This document shows, piece by piece, positions 1 to 7,868 of a stretch of 36,446 nucleotides of DNA. Under the pieces are notes generated by a model, which was not told where the DNA came from, searched no databases, and saw only the letters and a list, made by a program, of their open reading frames with translations. How positions within the stretch are numbered: position 1 is the stretch's first letter; every line of letters starts with the position of its first letter. Position numbers and translations under genes: made by a program. The stretch is from a filamentous cyanobacterium Phorm 6 (GTDB lineage: Bacteria > Cyanobacteriota > Cyanobacteriia > Cyanobacteriales > Microcoleaceae), in contig PVWI01000024.1 of assembly GCA_003003725.1 (NCBI GenBank), forward strand, positions 1 to 36,446, read 5' to 3'.

Positions 1-152
1 GTGGGTGGGTGGGTAAAATTAAATTCACAACCAATGCCAAGATTTCATTGATTGTGAATTTTTTGGGTATGCTTCCTAGAGCGCCCTAATTCGGACTGTG
101 GCGACAATCATTACCCTGAATCGCAATTCGTGGAAAAGGCTTCGATAGAGGC

Positions 153-183
153 AAAAAAATGCTCTGCTTTTTCAGCAGAGCAT
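153..183 (-). terminator. Rho-independent terminator of the acidic-tail gene
   Basis: A perfect 10-bp inverted repeat (ATGCTCTGCT at 159-168, AGCAGAGCAT at 174-183) with a 5-nt loop is followed on the minus strand by seven T residues (A run 153-159 on the plus strand). It lies 20 bp past the stop codon of the minus-strand gene ending at 203. This is a textbook intrinsic terminator. Confidence 0.9.
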
Positions 184-202
184 TCTAATCAAACTTTAGC
201 GA

Positions 203-922
203 TTATTCGTCGTCTTCCTCAAATTCCTCGTCTTCGTCTAGACTAAAATCATCCTCCTCATCGTCATCCTCATCGCTTTCCTCATCTTCATCGTCATCAT
301 CGTCATCCTCATCAATTTCATCGAGTATGTCATCATCTTCATCGTCATCATCGTCATCCTCATCGAGTTCTTCAGTATCTTCTTCAGAGGATTTAGCTAA
401 CTCGTTGCGACGCTTTAAGCTTTGAGCATTGAACTCCATTAAATCGGCAATGGCAGCTTGTGGATTGTCAGCAATTGTATCGTAAAGTTGGCTCATCGCT
501 AAAGCAACAACTTCGACATCATACTTGAGTTCATCGGGCCGGCCAACTAGCTTGGGAAACACAGTATTGTTCCACTCTTGCCAGTCGAACTTTTTACCAT
601 TGCCATTGCCGTTGCGCTTGTTCAACTGAGCTTGAATATCCAATCCCAGTTTTTCGCGAATTGCGTGGCCAACCTTTGTCGAAATACGGCTATCGCGACG
701 CTGAATTGTCACACCGTACTTCTTATGAATTGTATTGCGAATCTGTTTGACTAGCTCGACAGCAAGTTGCTCGGAGCTGAGGTTAGGTTGAGGTTTTGAT
801 TTAGCTCCATTGTTACTGCCGACTGTTTGACTGTTCTGTTTTTCGGGCGGTTTTGATTTAGCAGGCACTGGTGACTGAGAGCGATTTGGAGTGGCTGCTG
901 TTTGTTTTTTAGTTGTGGCCAT
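203..922 (-). CDS. Hypothetical protein with a long Asp/Glu C-terminal tail
   Basis: The ATG at 922 gives 239 residues; a TTG nine bases upstream is also open, but the ATG is preferred. The N-terminal ~50 residues are Lys/Pro/Ser/Gln-rich and probably disordered. A central part of about 120 residues looks folded and basic (LVKQIRNTIHKKYGVTIQRR and a DWQEWN segment). The last ~60 residues are almost all Asp and Glu, encoded by GAT/GAC/GAG runs. I do not recognise a family. Acidic tails like this occur on ssDNA-binding proteins, histone chaperones and DNA mimics, where they recruit partners or compete for DNA-binding surfaces; applying that here is inference. It is divergent from the AAA+ ATPase gene at 1085 and has its own terminator. 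A second acidic-tailed protein is encoded at 11269-12333, also next to transfer or replication genes. Confidence 0.75.
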   Translation of the reverse strand: MATTKKQTAATPNRSQSPVPAKSKPPEKQNSQTVGSNNGAKSKPQPNLSSEQLAVELVKQIRNTIHKKYGVTIQRRDSRISTKVGHAIREKLGLDIQAQLNKRNGNGNGKKFDWQEWNNTVFPKLVGRPDELKYDVEVVALAMSQLYDTIADNPQAAIADLMEFNAQSLKRRNELAKSSEEDTEELDEDDDDDDEDDDILDEIDEDDDDDDEDEESDEDDDEEDDFSLDEDEEFEEDDE

Positions 923-977
923 GATTGACAATTTAACTTACATAACATCAATTTATGAGTGCCGTTAGGCACAATTA

Positions 978-996
978 CCCCCTCCAGTTGAGGGGG
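978..996. repeat. Short GC-rich palindrome, copy 1
   Basis: CCCCCTC (978-984) pairs with GAGGGGG (990-996) in the divergent intergenic region between 922 and 1085. A closely related palindrome with similar flanks (AATTA and ATTTCGCTC-like bases) lies at 7428-7447, so this is a dispersed small repeat rather than a chance hairpin. It could act as a terminator or transcript stabiliser. No clear -35/-10 pair could be assigned for either flanking gene. Confidence 0.55.
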
Positions 997-1084
997 AGAA
1001 TTTCGCTCATTAGCAGGAAGTTAAATTTTAATTACATTAGTTAAGTTTTATGTTAAATCTCCTGTAAGTAGTGGTGTATAACGC

Positions 1085-2803
1085 ATGAAGATTTTCAATA
1101 ACTGGTCTAACTTAAGAGTTATTCAAACTCCCATTATTGCCCTCGAATATTACAGTGCCGATCGCCAAACAATCTTGTCATCATTTCATCAGTACGCTAA
1201 TGAGTGTTGTTTACCTGTTTATTATTGGAATCCTGGCTATGCAACTCTTCAACAGGTGCAGTCAACTCTTCAACAGGTGCAGTCAACTCTTCAACAGGTG
1301 CAGTGTTTCGATAAACATCTCCCAAATTTAGGTTTTCACTCAAACATGACAAGCGTTTCAGATGCTTTTTCAGAGATGTATAATAGTGAATGCGTCCTCT
1401 GCAAAACTGAGCTATCTGTCGAAAGCGATGTCCTGCAATTTCTGCTGGAAAATGACTATCCCGGTATCTTTTTGTTAGAGGATATTTTGGAGTCAGGCAG
1501 TAGCGAACAGCCTCTTGTCCGCCGTTATTCTCAATTAGCTAATGCTTTTTTTGAGCTGAAAGGGCGTTGGGCCAACCAATATTGGGTACTGCTGGGTGAG
1601 TACATCCAACTGCCATCAAAGCTAAGTCCATTAATTCCTCTACTCAAATGTCCGTTACCAGATCGCTTTGAAGTCGAAGTTCTTGTGGATAATTTTTGCG
1701 ATCGCAATTGTTCCCTTGATTTTGGTTCAGATGCGGTAGCTGCTAAAAAACGGCTGGCTGTTTCTAGTCTAGGGCTGCCACAGGCTGAAATTGAATTGGT
1801 GTTAGATCGATCGCTCTCTGTGACCGCTTCAGTTGTCCAAATCGCACAGTTGGTATTGGAGCATAAAATATCGCAACTTCGAGACCAGGGGTTGGAGTTC
1901 ATTGCTTCTCCAGACGTGCCTCATGCTGGCGGTTTAGATTTATTAGACGCTTATTTGAGCGAAGTCGTAAAGCTGTCAGAAGCTGATGCCAAGAAATATC
2001 ACCTCAGACCTCCCAAAGGAATGCTGCTGTGGGGGCCGCCGGGGACGGGCAAAAGTTTGAGTGCAAAGCTAGCTGCTAAGAAGCTAGGTTATGCGCTTTT
2101 AGCAGCAAGTTGGGGCAATATTCTAGGTTCCTCTAATCCCGATCGCGCTCTCAGCAAAATGCTGGATACAGCCGATAATTTGGGCGGCTGCGTGTTGTTT
2201 TTTGACGATTTTGACAAGGGTTTTTCTGGCTGGGAATCAAATGCTGATGGCGGTGTAGCTAGACGGCTGTCGCAGAAATTGCTCACATGGATGCAGGAGC
2301 ATGAAAGCCCCGTGTTAATGTTAGCTACTGTAAACCGCTTAGAAATGCTGCCGGCTGAACTTATCCGCAGATTTGACGACGGCGGAATCTGGTTTGTGGA
2401 TTTGCCACACAGCGGCGCTCGCTATGAGATTTTCAATTTGCACTTAGCTAAGTATTTCCCAGAGCAGTTTGGGGAAGGAAAAGAGAACCTTTGGAGCGAC
2501 AGACAGTGGTATTCGCTACTATCTGATTATGCCGGAGCAACGAGTGCTGAAATTGCGATCGCAGTAAAGCGCTGTGCTGAACGAGCCTATTGTGAAGGGC
2601 GACCGGGTTCGATTGAATTAGCCCATTTGCGTTATCAGAGAACTCAGTTTGTGCTGTCGTCTGAGCGTTCTTCTGAAGATATCCAGGGGATTCGCAACAA
2701 AGCGTCCTTTGCTCGGCCTGCTTCTGGGAGGGATGGGTCTAAATTTGCGGCGGCAGAGCAAGAATTATTCGAGTATCAGCCACCTGCTTACGATAAAACT
2801 TGA
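1085..2803 (+). CDS. Ycf46-like AAA+ ATPase
   Basis: The product has 572 residues. The C-terminal half is an AAA+ module: Walker A GPPGTGKS at about residues 317-324, Walker B LFFDDFDKG near 371-379, a sensor-1-like stretch (VLMLATVN) and an arginine-finger-like ELIRRFDD. The order and wording of these motifs resemble cyanobacterial and plastid Ycf46 proteins, whose exact biochemical role is poorly defined. The N-terminal ~300 residues are divergent and contain a perfect triple 7-residue repeat (TLQQVQS, from 1242). Walker B carries DD rather than the usual DE, so ATP hydrolysis may be altered; that is inference. A truncated paralogue of its last ~80 codons lies at 18058-18303. Both copies end in similar residues (FEYxPPAYD), which suggests a conserved C-terminal tail. 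Confidence 0.85.
   Translation: MKIFNNWSNLRVIQTPIIALEYYSADRQTILSSFHQYANECCLPVYYWNPGYATLQQVQSTLQQVQSTLQQVQCFDKHLPNLGFHSNMTSVSDAFSEMYNSECVLCKTELSVESDVLQFLLENDYPGIFLLEDILESGSSEQPLVRRYSQLANAFFELKGRWANQYWVLLGEYIQLPSKLSPLIPLLKCPLPDRFEVEVLVDNFCDRNCSLDFGSDAVAAKKRLAVSSLGLPQAEIELVLDRSLSVTASVVQIAQLVLEHKISQLRDQGLEFIASPDVPHAGGLDLLDAYLSEVVKLSEADAKKYHLRPPKGMLLWGPPGTGKSLSAKLAAKKLGYALLAASWGNILGSSNPDRALSKMLDTADNLGGCVLFFDDFDKGFSGWESNADGGVARRLSQKLLTWMQEHESPVLMLATVNRLEMLPAELIRRFDDGGIWFVDLPHSGARYEIFNLHLAKYFPEQFGEGKENLWSDRQWYSLLSDYAGATSAEIAIAVKRCAERAYCEGRPGSIELAHLRYQRTQFVLSSERSSEDIQGIRNKASFARPASGRDGSKFAAAEQELFEYQPPAYDKT
1242..1304 (+). repeat. Three perfect 21-bp in-frame tandem repeats
   Basis: Three identical 21-bp units (1242-1262, 1263-1283, 1284-1304) each encode TLQQVQS within the Ycf46-like ATPase. 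Because the copies show no third-position divergence, the expansion is recent or recombinationally maintained. The length change keeps the reading frame. Confidence 0.95.
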
Positions 2804-2993
2804 GTGTATTATTCACAGCAATAGCATGGGTTTGTTGGTGAGCCAAAAAGTTTTGACTGTTGATAGAATTAGCGCAAAAGTTTTATGGCACTTTCTATAG
2901 CAGGACTTACGCTCAGCCTCTGAATAAGCCTGAAATAGCGGGCAATCCCCCCGTTTGTGGTGGTGGCGTTGCGTCCAGGACTGTCTGGGAAAT

Positions 2994-3035
2994 AATAAGC
3001 CGTGCATTTGTTATTAACCAGATGCACGGCTTATT
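2994..3035 (-). terminator. Hairpin terminator between AAA+ gene and small gene
   Basis: A perfect 14-bp inverted repeat (AATAAGCCGTGCAT at 2994-3007, ATGCACGGCTTATT at 3022-3035) with a 14-nt loop lies 12 bp past the stop of the minus-strand gene at 3047. On the minus strand it is followed by ATTT. It may act in both directions and also end the AAA+ transcript. Its GTGCAT/ATGCAC core is shared with the 55-bp hairpins at 19048-19425. Confidence 0.75.
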
Positions 3036-3046
3036 GTATAAGTAAT

Positions 3047-3280
3047 CTAAGACTTAACTTGGACGCGGTAGCCGCAATTTTCAAGGCATAGTTTTACTCC
3101 CTGCCAAGTTAAACCTGTTTCTGGTTCAAGCGGTACAGTTAAAGCATTGGTTGTGTAGCCGCGCTCTCCCTCTTGCCTGATAACGCTATATTCAGCTTGG
3201 TGCAGCATGGCAATAGCGCATTTTGATAACTTACCAACGATATTTGCGGCTTGGTTACTAACAGTGAGAATTACATTCAT
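3047..3280 (-). CDS. Small hypothetical protein with a decayed paralogue at 19.4 kb
   Basis: A 77-residue product starting MNVILTVSNQAANIVGKLSK. It has two Cys residues in the C-terminal part (KLCLENCGY) and no signal or membrane segment. I do not recognise a family. That the gene is real is supported by an independent homologous copy at 19426-19561, where similarity follows the codon frame and extends about 40 bp upstream of the start, and by a strong terminator directly downstream. In both places the gene lies downstream of, and opposite to, a Ycf46-like ATPase or its remnant, so the two probably belong to one ancestral module. Confidence 0.7.
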   Translation of the reverse strand: MNVILTVSNQAANIVGKLSKCAIAMLHQAEYSVIRQEGERGYTTNALTVPLEPETGLTWQGVKLCLENCGYRVQVKS

Positions 3281-3463
3281 TATGTTTTGAAATCAACTCT
3301 TCACTTGCACAACAACAATCGTTGTTTAGGGGTGGGAGGTTGGGCGAGGAATTATGCGGTGACTGTTAGGGGAATGGGGAGTGGTCAGGAAGTGGAATTT
3401 TCACAGCAATGCCTGCGGTGCGGTTTCTCCCCTCCCCACTCCCAATCTTTCCCCGTTAATCTC

Positions 3464-5422
3464 TTACCCTCCCCAACTTTCCATCACCTTAATTTCTACC
3501 TCGCAAGGAATCGGAGAGAGAAATTTATTCCCGGCTCTCACCATACATTTTTTAAGCAAGGCTTTAACTGGCCTCACTTCTTCAAGAGGACACTCTATTA
3601 AAATTTCATCGTGAACGACACAAATCAGTTTACCACCAGTGCTGCTTAGAGGCAGAAAAAGTAGAGCAAGAGCGAGTTTAGTAATGTCAGCACTCATCCC
3701 TTGAATTGGGTTATTTAGCATCTCATTAAGCAGCGGTTTAGTATCTTTTGACCATAATCTCCTTCTGCCTAAGACTGTCCGACTCTCTCGAATACCTCGG
3801 CTCCAGGCGCTCCGAACTTTGCCGTGAAATTGTTTGATACCTGTATAGGATTCAAAGAACTTCTTACGAAAGTGTGAAGCTTGTTGCAGCGTTAAAGTGA
3901 CTCCATGCTCTGCTTGAGCCATATTCTTAAATTTCTGTGCTCCCATGCCATAAATTAAACCGAAGTTAATAATTTTGCCGAGCTGTCTGTCTTCGACAGT
4001 AATTTTAGATAAAGGTTTTGCTAGCACCAAGGAAGCTGTGAGAGAGTGCAAATCTTCCCCTTTGGAGTAAGCTTTCACCATCGTGCGATCGCCCGAAACC
4101 TTCGCCATGATCCGCAGTTCAATCTGGCTGTAATCGGCTTTGAGCAGGACGTAACCGGGTGCAGCTTTAAAACACTGTCGGGTTTCCTTGTCTCTGGGGA
4201 TATTCGTTAAATTTGGCTCTCGACAACTAAACCGTCCTGATCTAGCACCAATCTGAAACCAATTGGGATGAATGCGCCCTGTAATCGGGTGAATGCGTTC
4301 AGGTAAACCAAGAGTAAAAGTATCGATACGAGCCGATAAGCTGCGATATTCTAACAGTGCTTGAATAACGGGATACTCGCTTTGCAAAGGAATTAAATGT
4401 TGAGAGTTAGTGGAAGTAACAGGAATCCCTTTCTCTTGCAAAGCGGCTAAAACTTGCTTGGGAGAGCGAGGATTAATTGTATCCGTAAATTCCGGCAGCA
4501 GAGAGATTTGTTGGTGAGGGTTAGGTCGATGAAGCTGCGAATTAATTTGTTTTAGAAGAGAGTCGCGTTGGTGGCAGAGCTTCACTCCCAAAACTCTCCA
4601 CTGTTCTCTATCTAAAAGCATTCCGTTGAGTTCCATAGAAGCCACCGCAGGCAGACAGGAAAACTCTAGCAAAGCAGTTTTCCAAAGCTTAGAAGCTTTC
4701 AATTTTTGTTCGAGAACAGCAGCCAGCGGGAGTAAAATTGCAGCATCGGTAGCAGCATATTGCAGTTGAACGAGTGTTAAATTTCCCGACCAATCGCTAA
4801 CTTGCTGCGTTTTGTCTAGCTTTACTTTCAACAAATTCTCAGTGACAGCCTCTAGAGACAAATGGCATTTTAGTCCAGCCGTCAGCACTCGGTAAGCCAA
4901 ATAGGTATCGAAAAAGGGTTTGGATGGTTCCAGTCCGGCAAAAGCGAGCATTTGCCATTCAAATTTGAGGTTGTGACCTACCTTCAGTGCAGGACTGGCT
5001 AGGAGCAAGCGTAATGGTTCGAGGGAACTCGGTTCAATTGCCCATAAATCTACAATGATTACTGGATGGTCAGGAATGGCAAGTTGTAACAATCTAATTT
5101 TGGCTTTGTAGGGGTCAAGCCCTGTCGTTTCGCAGTCTATACCGATTATTTTTGCTTGTTGAAATGGTTGAAGGGCTGTTTCAAGATTGAAAGCAGTATC
5201 AATCAGTTGGTAAGGAGTTTTAAGCGTAAGTTGCAACTGAGATTTTTGATTTTTATCGGTTAAAATAGTTGGAATAGCTGTTAATATTTCAGGCTTAAGG
5301 GGCGGATTAGCTCTCATCATTACTTTCGTTTCCAAAGGAGAGTAAAAGGAGCCGGGGCTGTCAATACCTGTCCGGTGTTTTGAGTAACGCTTGAGGATGT
5401 CTTGTGGAGTTAGCGGTTTCAT
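3464..5422 (-). CDS. Family A DNA polymerase with 3'-5' exonuclease domain
   Basis: The ATG at 5422 gives 652 residues; a TTG at 5446 would add eight. The N-terminal part is a DnaQ-like exonuclease fold: Exo I GIDCETTGLD, Exo II GHNLKFEWQML and Exo III YAATDAAIL. The C-terminal half is a Pol I polymerase: motif A LKADYSQIELR, motif B KIINFGLIYGMG, motif C VVHDEI, with all catalytic carboxylates and the motif B Lys present. There is no 5'-nuclease domain, so this resembles phage and plasmid family A replicative or repair polymerases rather than full chromosomal Pol I (about 900 residues). In Exo II the usual Asp is replaced by Glu, which may weaken proofreading. Motif B has Phe, not Tyr, at the position that controls dideoxynucleotide discrimination. 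It likely serves with the clamp and loader genes at 28.8-34.4 kb. Confidence 0.93.
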   Translation of the reverse strand: MKPLTPQDILKRYSKHRTGIDSPGSFYSPLETKVMMRANPPLKPEILTAIPTILTDKNQKSQLQLTLKTPYQLIDTAFNLETALQPFQQAKIIGIDCETTGLDPYKAKIRLLQLAIPDHPVIIVDLWAIEPSSLEPLRLLLASPALKVGHNLKFEWQMLAFAGLEPSKPFFDTYLAYRVLTAGLKCHLSLEAVTENLLKVKLDKTQQVSDWSGNLTLVQLQYAATDAAILLPLAAVLEQKLKASKLWKTALLEFSCLPAVASMELNGMLLDREQWRVLGVKLCHQRDSLLKQINSQLHRPNPHQQISLLPEFTDTINPRSPKQVLAALQEKGIPVTSTNSQHLIPLQSEYPVIQALLEYRSLSARIDTFTLGLPERIHPITGRIHPNWFQIGARSGRFSCREPNLTNIPRDKETRQCFKAAPGYVLLKADYSQIELRIMAKVSGDRTMVKAYSKGEDLHSLTASLVLAKPLSKITVEDRQLGKIINFGLIYGMGAQKFKNMAQAEHGVTLTLQQASHFRKKFFESYTGIKQFHGKVRSAWSRGIRESRTVLGRRRLWSKDTKPLLNEMLNNPIQGMSADITKLALALLFLPLSSTGGKLICVVHDEILIECPLEEVRPVKALLKKCMVRAGNKFLSPIPCEVEIKVMESWGG

Positions 5423-5530
5423 TGCACGATCGCCAAAAATTTTCAAATCTGCGATCGCGATCGCGGTTTAAAAAATAAACTCGATCGAGTTGAAGCAGCG
5501 CAATCTTGACCAAATAATGAGTGATGAGTA

Positions 5531-5701
5531 ATGAGTAACAGGAGTAATTGGGGTAAACCCGAGATATACGCCGTCAATCGAACTGACAATTATCGCAATC
5601 TTAACAATCCTGAAATCGGAACAGATGCGGCAGCAAACGACAGCAGTAAAAACTCTCCAACTGCACGTAAAAAAACCTTTTTTATGTTATATTCAAGATA
5701 A
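5531..5701 (+). CDS. Possible small ORF (56 residues)
   Basis: An ATG-started frame of 56 codons (MSNRSNWGKPEIYAVNRTDN at the start, ending KKTFFMLYSR) fills the ~360-bp gap between the polymerase gene and the gene at 5786. It is Asn/Ser/Thr-rich and has no clear ribosome binding site or recognised family. It may be a real small protein, a remnant or chance. The rest of this gap holds overlapping GCGATCGC octamers near 5452-5465 and an AT-rich stretch before 5786. Confidence 0.2.
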   Translation: MSNRSNWGKPEIYAVNRTDNYRNLNNPEIGTDAAANDSSKNSPTARKKTFFMLYSR

Positions 5702-5785
5702 AATATTTCAGGGAAACCCTATAATCGATCGCACTTTACCAATACCGCTAGCGAGCATAAAAACGATTACTTTGGAGAAAATTTA

Positions 5786-6112
5786 ATGACTGTAATTAGC
5801 AATCATTTTGACCTACTCTATTTCACAAATTGTAATTTAGATCGACCTTTAATCCGCGATTCAAAAATTGTCATTCCCACCTGTCAACTCGGCTTGCTAC
5901 CAAATCATCCACTTAATCCCCAAAATGAAATAACTTTTCTGCCAAAATCTTACCTAATTTTCGATGGAGTCAAAACATCGGTACGCCAATTAACCGGATA
6001 TGTAGAAGAGCCTCCCGGCTCCCATGATTTCAAGCCTCTAGAAAAAACCTCTAGAACAGTTATAGATGATGATTTTCCAATGTTGGTAAAACTGTCAGCT
6101 TATTTGGACTAG
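5786..6112 (+). CDS. Hypothetical protein, 108 residues
   Basis: It starts with ATG behind a good ribosome binding site (GGAG about 9 bp upstream). The composition looks like a soluble globular protein (LIRDSKIVIPTCQLGLLPNH, then an FLPKSYLIFDGV strand-like part). The residues around EEPPGSHDFKP look loop-like. No membrane segment, signal or known motif is visible, and I do not recognise the family. It stands alone in a loose run of small plus-strand genes; the 266 bp after it hold a short hairpin (CCCATT/AATGGG near 6131-6144) and no convincing gene. Confidence 0.6.
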   Translation: MTVISNHFDLLYFTNCNLDRPLIRDSKIVIPTCQLGLLPNHPLNPQNEITFLPKSYLIFDGVKTSVRQLTGYVEEPPGSHDFKPLEKTSRTVIDDDFPMLVKLSAYLD

Positions 6113-6378
6113 AAGGTGTTTTTGAAAACCCATTAGAATGGGTGGATTGGGAGATAGAAAGTGCATCATTTTATTTGATAGAATATTTAGCATATGACAG
6201 TAATTTACCGAGTTGTGGATAAATATAACTAAATTTATTCTACAATGATACTTGTCAAGCATCAATTTGATGTTCCTAAATCCAGTGGAAAATGTTGTAT
6301 TGTTCGGCAAGCAATTGCTTTTGAGGCAAGCACAGTTAACGTAACTTAAAAAGTAGTTTATCGAAAGCGCAGACAAAG

Positions 6379-6714
6379 ATGATTAATCTGATACAAGAGC
6401 GTGCTACAAAAGAGCAACTTGAAGAAATGTTGGAAATCCTGAGCAGTTATATTAAACTGGCAGTGGATATCGAACGGGGAATTTTAGCTGGTGGTGGAGA
6501 GCTTCACGCTGACTGCGAAGCTGTATTGCTGGAAAATGGGAGCAAGCAAGTACATATTTGGGGAGCAGATTGGTATCCGCTGACACAAGAAGTAGGTTAT
6601 GAATCTCTCATCAATATCCGCCCCCGCCAAAACAATCGTTCGATGGAAATTCAAGATCCGATGATTCGAGATCGAGTTGCTCAGATCGTTCAACGGCTAT
6701 TAGGAGAGTTATGA
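6379..6714 (+). CDS. DUF5674 family protein
   Basis: A 111-residue product with the features I associate with DUF5674: an early helical segment (QLEEMLEILSSYIKLAVDIE), then GILAGGGELHADCEAVLLENGS, an IWGADWYP motif, and INIRPRQNNRSMEIQDP near the end. The conserved Gly-rich, His/Asp/Cys segment and the Arg/Asn-rich segment suggest a binding site, but the function is unknown. Its stop overlaps the start of the next gene (ATGA at 6711-6714), so the two are translationally coupled and probably work together. The family assignment is from memory of the motif and could be checked by profile search. Confidence 0.8.
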   Translation: MINLIQERATKEQLEEMLEILSSYIKLAVDIERGILAGGGELHADCEAVLLENGSKQVHIWGADWYPLTQEVGYESLINIRPRQNNRSMEIQDPMIRDRVAQIVQRLLGEL

Positions 6715-7064
6715 GAGATTGGAATGCTTTAAAGTCACGCTATTTGCGAGACGAACTGCCGGTTCGTCTGGGAAATTTAGCATCAAATTTAGCGCGAATC
6801 AAATCCCGCTGTCAAAATACAGCTCATGGCGAAATAATTGAAGATTTACTGCAAGAAAGCAAGCTGTTTATTGAATGGACTGCTGCCGATACAGAGATAG
6901 AAATAGCTGCTGAGTTAGTTGAGTTGCAGGTTCAGTTAGCTTGCTGGCAGTATTCTTGGGCTGAGATTCGATCGAACGTTCAGCAACGAATAAAAGTTAG
7001 CGAACAGGTAAAAATCTGGTCAGAAAAAGTGCTGAATATGTCGGGTTTGTTGGCTGCGAATTAG
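6711..7064 (+). CDS. Hypothetical protein coupled to DUF5674
   Basis: A 117-residue, mostly alpha-helical and slightly acidic protein (QESKLFIEWTAADTEIEIAA, ELVELQVQLACWQYSWAEIR). The 4-bp ATGA overlap with the DUF5674 gene shows an operon. There is no signal or membrane segment. I do not recognise a family; the partnership with DUF5674 is inferred only from the overlap. The gene ends just before a convergent hairpin at 7072-7123. Confidence 0.7.
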   Translation: MRDWNALKSRYLRDELPVRLGNLASNLARIKSRCQNTAHGEIIEDLLQESKLFIEWTAADTEIEIAAELVELQVQLACWQYSWAEIRSNVQQRIKVSEQVKIWSEKVLNMSGLLAAN

Positions 7065-7071
7065 ACAAGTG

Positions 7072-7123
7072 CGCGATCGCTCTTGATGCGCGATGTGCTA
7101 TTTTCTCCATAAGAGCGATCGCG
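7072..7123. terminator. Bidirectional hairpin between convergent genes
   Basis: A perfect 13-bp inverted repeat (CGCGATCGCTCTT at 7072-7084, AAGAGCGATCGCG at 7111-7123) contains a HIP1 octamer in each arm and fills the gap between the DUF5674 operon and xisI, which face each other. It probably ends both transcripts, although T tracts are weak. Confidence 0.6.
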
Positions 7124-7420
7124 TTACGCAGTTGCAAATTCCGTAAACTGACGCAAACGCGGTGGATGAAAGGCGAGGACAATATCTTCACAAGACACCC
7201 CCGCTTGCAGTAAATCGGTTGCGATGCCGTCCTCAGTCCGGTCTTCTTCAATCCAGATTTTTCCATCTTTCAGGCGAACGTGGATGACATTGCTTTTGAT
7301 GCGATTATCTTGATACCAACCCATTTTCATTAGAAGATAATGCTCGCGAATTGGGTCTAGCAGCAAGAACGCCTTACCTTGTCTAGCTTCTAACGGGGTT
7401 GTCACCCCCCCAGCTTTCAT
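7124..7420 (-). CDS. xisI: XisI-like protein with a replaced N-terminus
   Basis: The C-terminal ~75 residues match the XisI family closely: HYLLMKMGW, then VRLKDGKIWIEEDRTEDGIA, GVSCEDIVLAFHPP and a terminal RQFTEFATA. XisI was first described with XisH around the fdxN excision element of Anabaena; both are widespread in cyanobacteria, where they act as accessory factors of unclear biochemistry. Here the normal N-terminal ~25-30 residues (helix starting MDKxxxYR in relatives) are missing, replaced by MKAGGVTTPLEARQGKAF. No xisH is next to it. The break lies just inside the repeat-bearing segment around 7428-7447, so insertion or deletion there probably removed the 5' end. It may be a pseudogene. 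Confidence 0.75.
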   Translation of the reverse strand: MKAGGVTTPLEARQGKAFLLLDPIREHYLLMKMGWYQDNRIKSNVIHVRLKDGKIWIEEDRTEDGIATDLLQAGVSCEDIVLAFHPPRLRQFTEFATA

Positions 7421-7427
7421 AGAGCTG

Positions 7428-7447
7428 CCCCCTCCAAATGGAGGGGG
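7428..7447. repeat. Short GC-rich palindrome, copy 2
   Basis: CCCCCTCC and GGAGGGGG with a 4-base AAAT loop. Related to the palindrome at 978-996, including similar AATT and CGCTCA-like flanking bases. It lies immediately upstream of the truncated xisI. Confidence 0.6.
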
Positions 7448-7543
7448 TAATTTTTACTGAACGAAATCGCTCACAGGGATGAAGTTGCCAAAACTAGATG
7501 CGATTTAAGTTAAAACTATTCACCACATAAACTAAGAAAAACC

Positions 7544-7765
7544 ATGCACAATTCATCGATCGAACCTAATTCCGGCTATAACAACTCCGGTTACGAATCG
7601 CAACCCGATTTGATTGTCGGTTACTCATCACCTAGGGAAGTTCGTCAAGGTAATTTTGACGACGCTTACCAAGAAAATGTTTATGATTTGTCCAACTTAG
7701 CAGATACTCCTTGGACAGATTCAGCAGTCCGGTCGAATCCACAGTTGGAACTGGAGCTTGATTAA
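7544..7765 (+). CDS. Small acidic hypothetical protein
   Basis: A 73-residue, Asn/Ser/Tyr/Asp-rich product that starts MHNSSIEPNSGYNNSGYESQ and ends in NPQLELELD. It is probably disordered, with no signal or membrane segment. It is immediately upstream of, and in the same direction as, the transglycosylase-like gene, so it may be the first gene of that transcript. No family recognised. Confidence 0.55.
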   Translation: MHNSSIEPNSGYNNSGYESQPDLIVGYSSPREVRQGNFDDAYQENVYDLSNLADTPWTDSAVRSNPQLELELD

Positions 7766-7868
7766 AGAAAAAAGCGAAGATCGAGAAATGCAGTCCTGGA
7801 CGCATCAACTCAGAAAAAATAGAGCAGCTTTCTTTTTCGCGATTTTAGTTAACATCAAGAGGATTTCC

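Noticed and set aside
3251-3614. ORFs on the plus strand near 3251-3614
   Set aside because: They run antisense into the polymerase gene and have no protein-like features.
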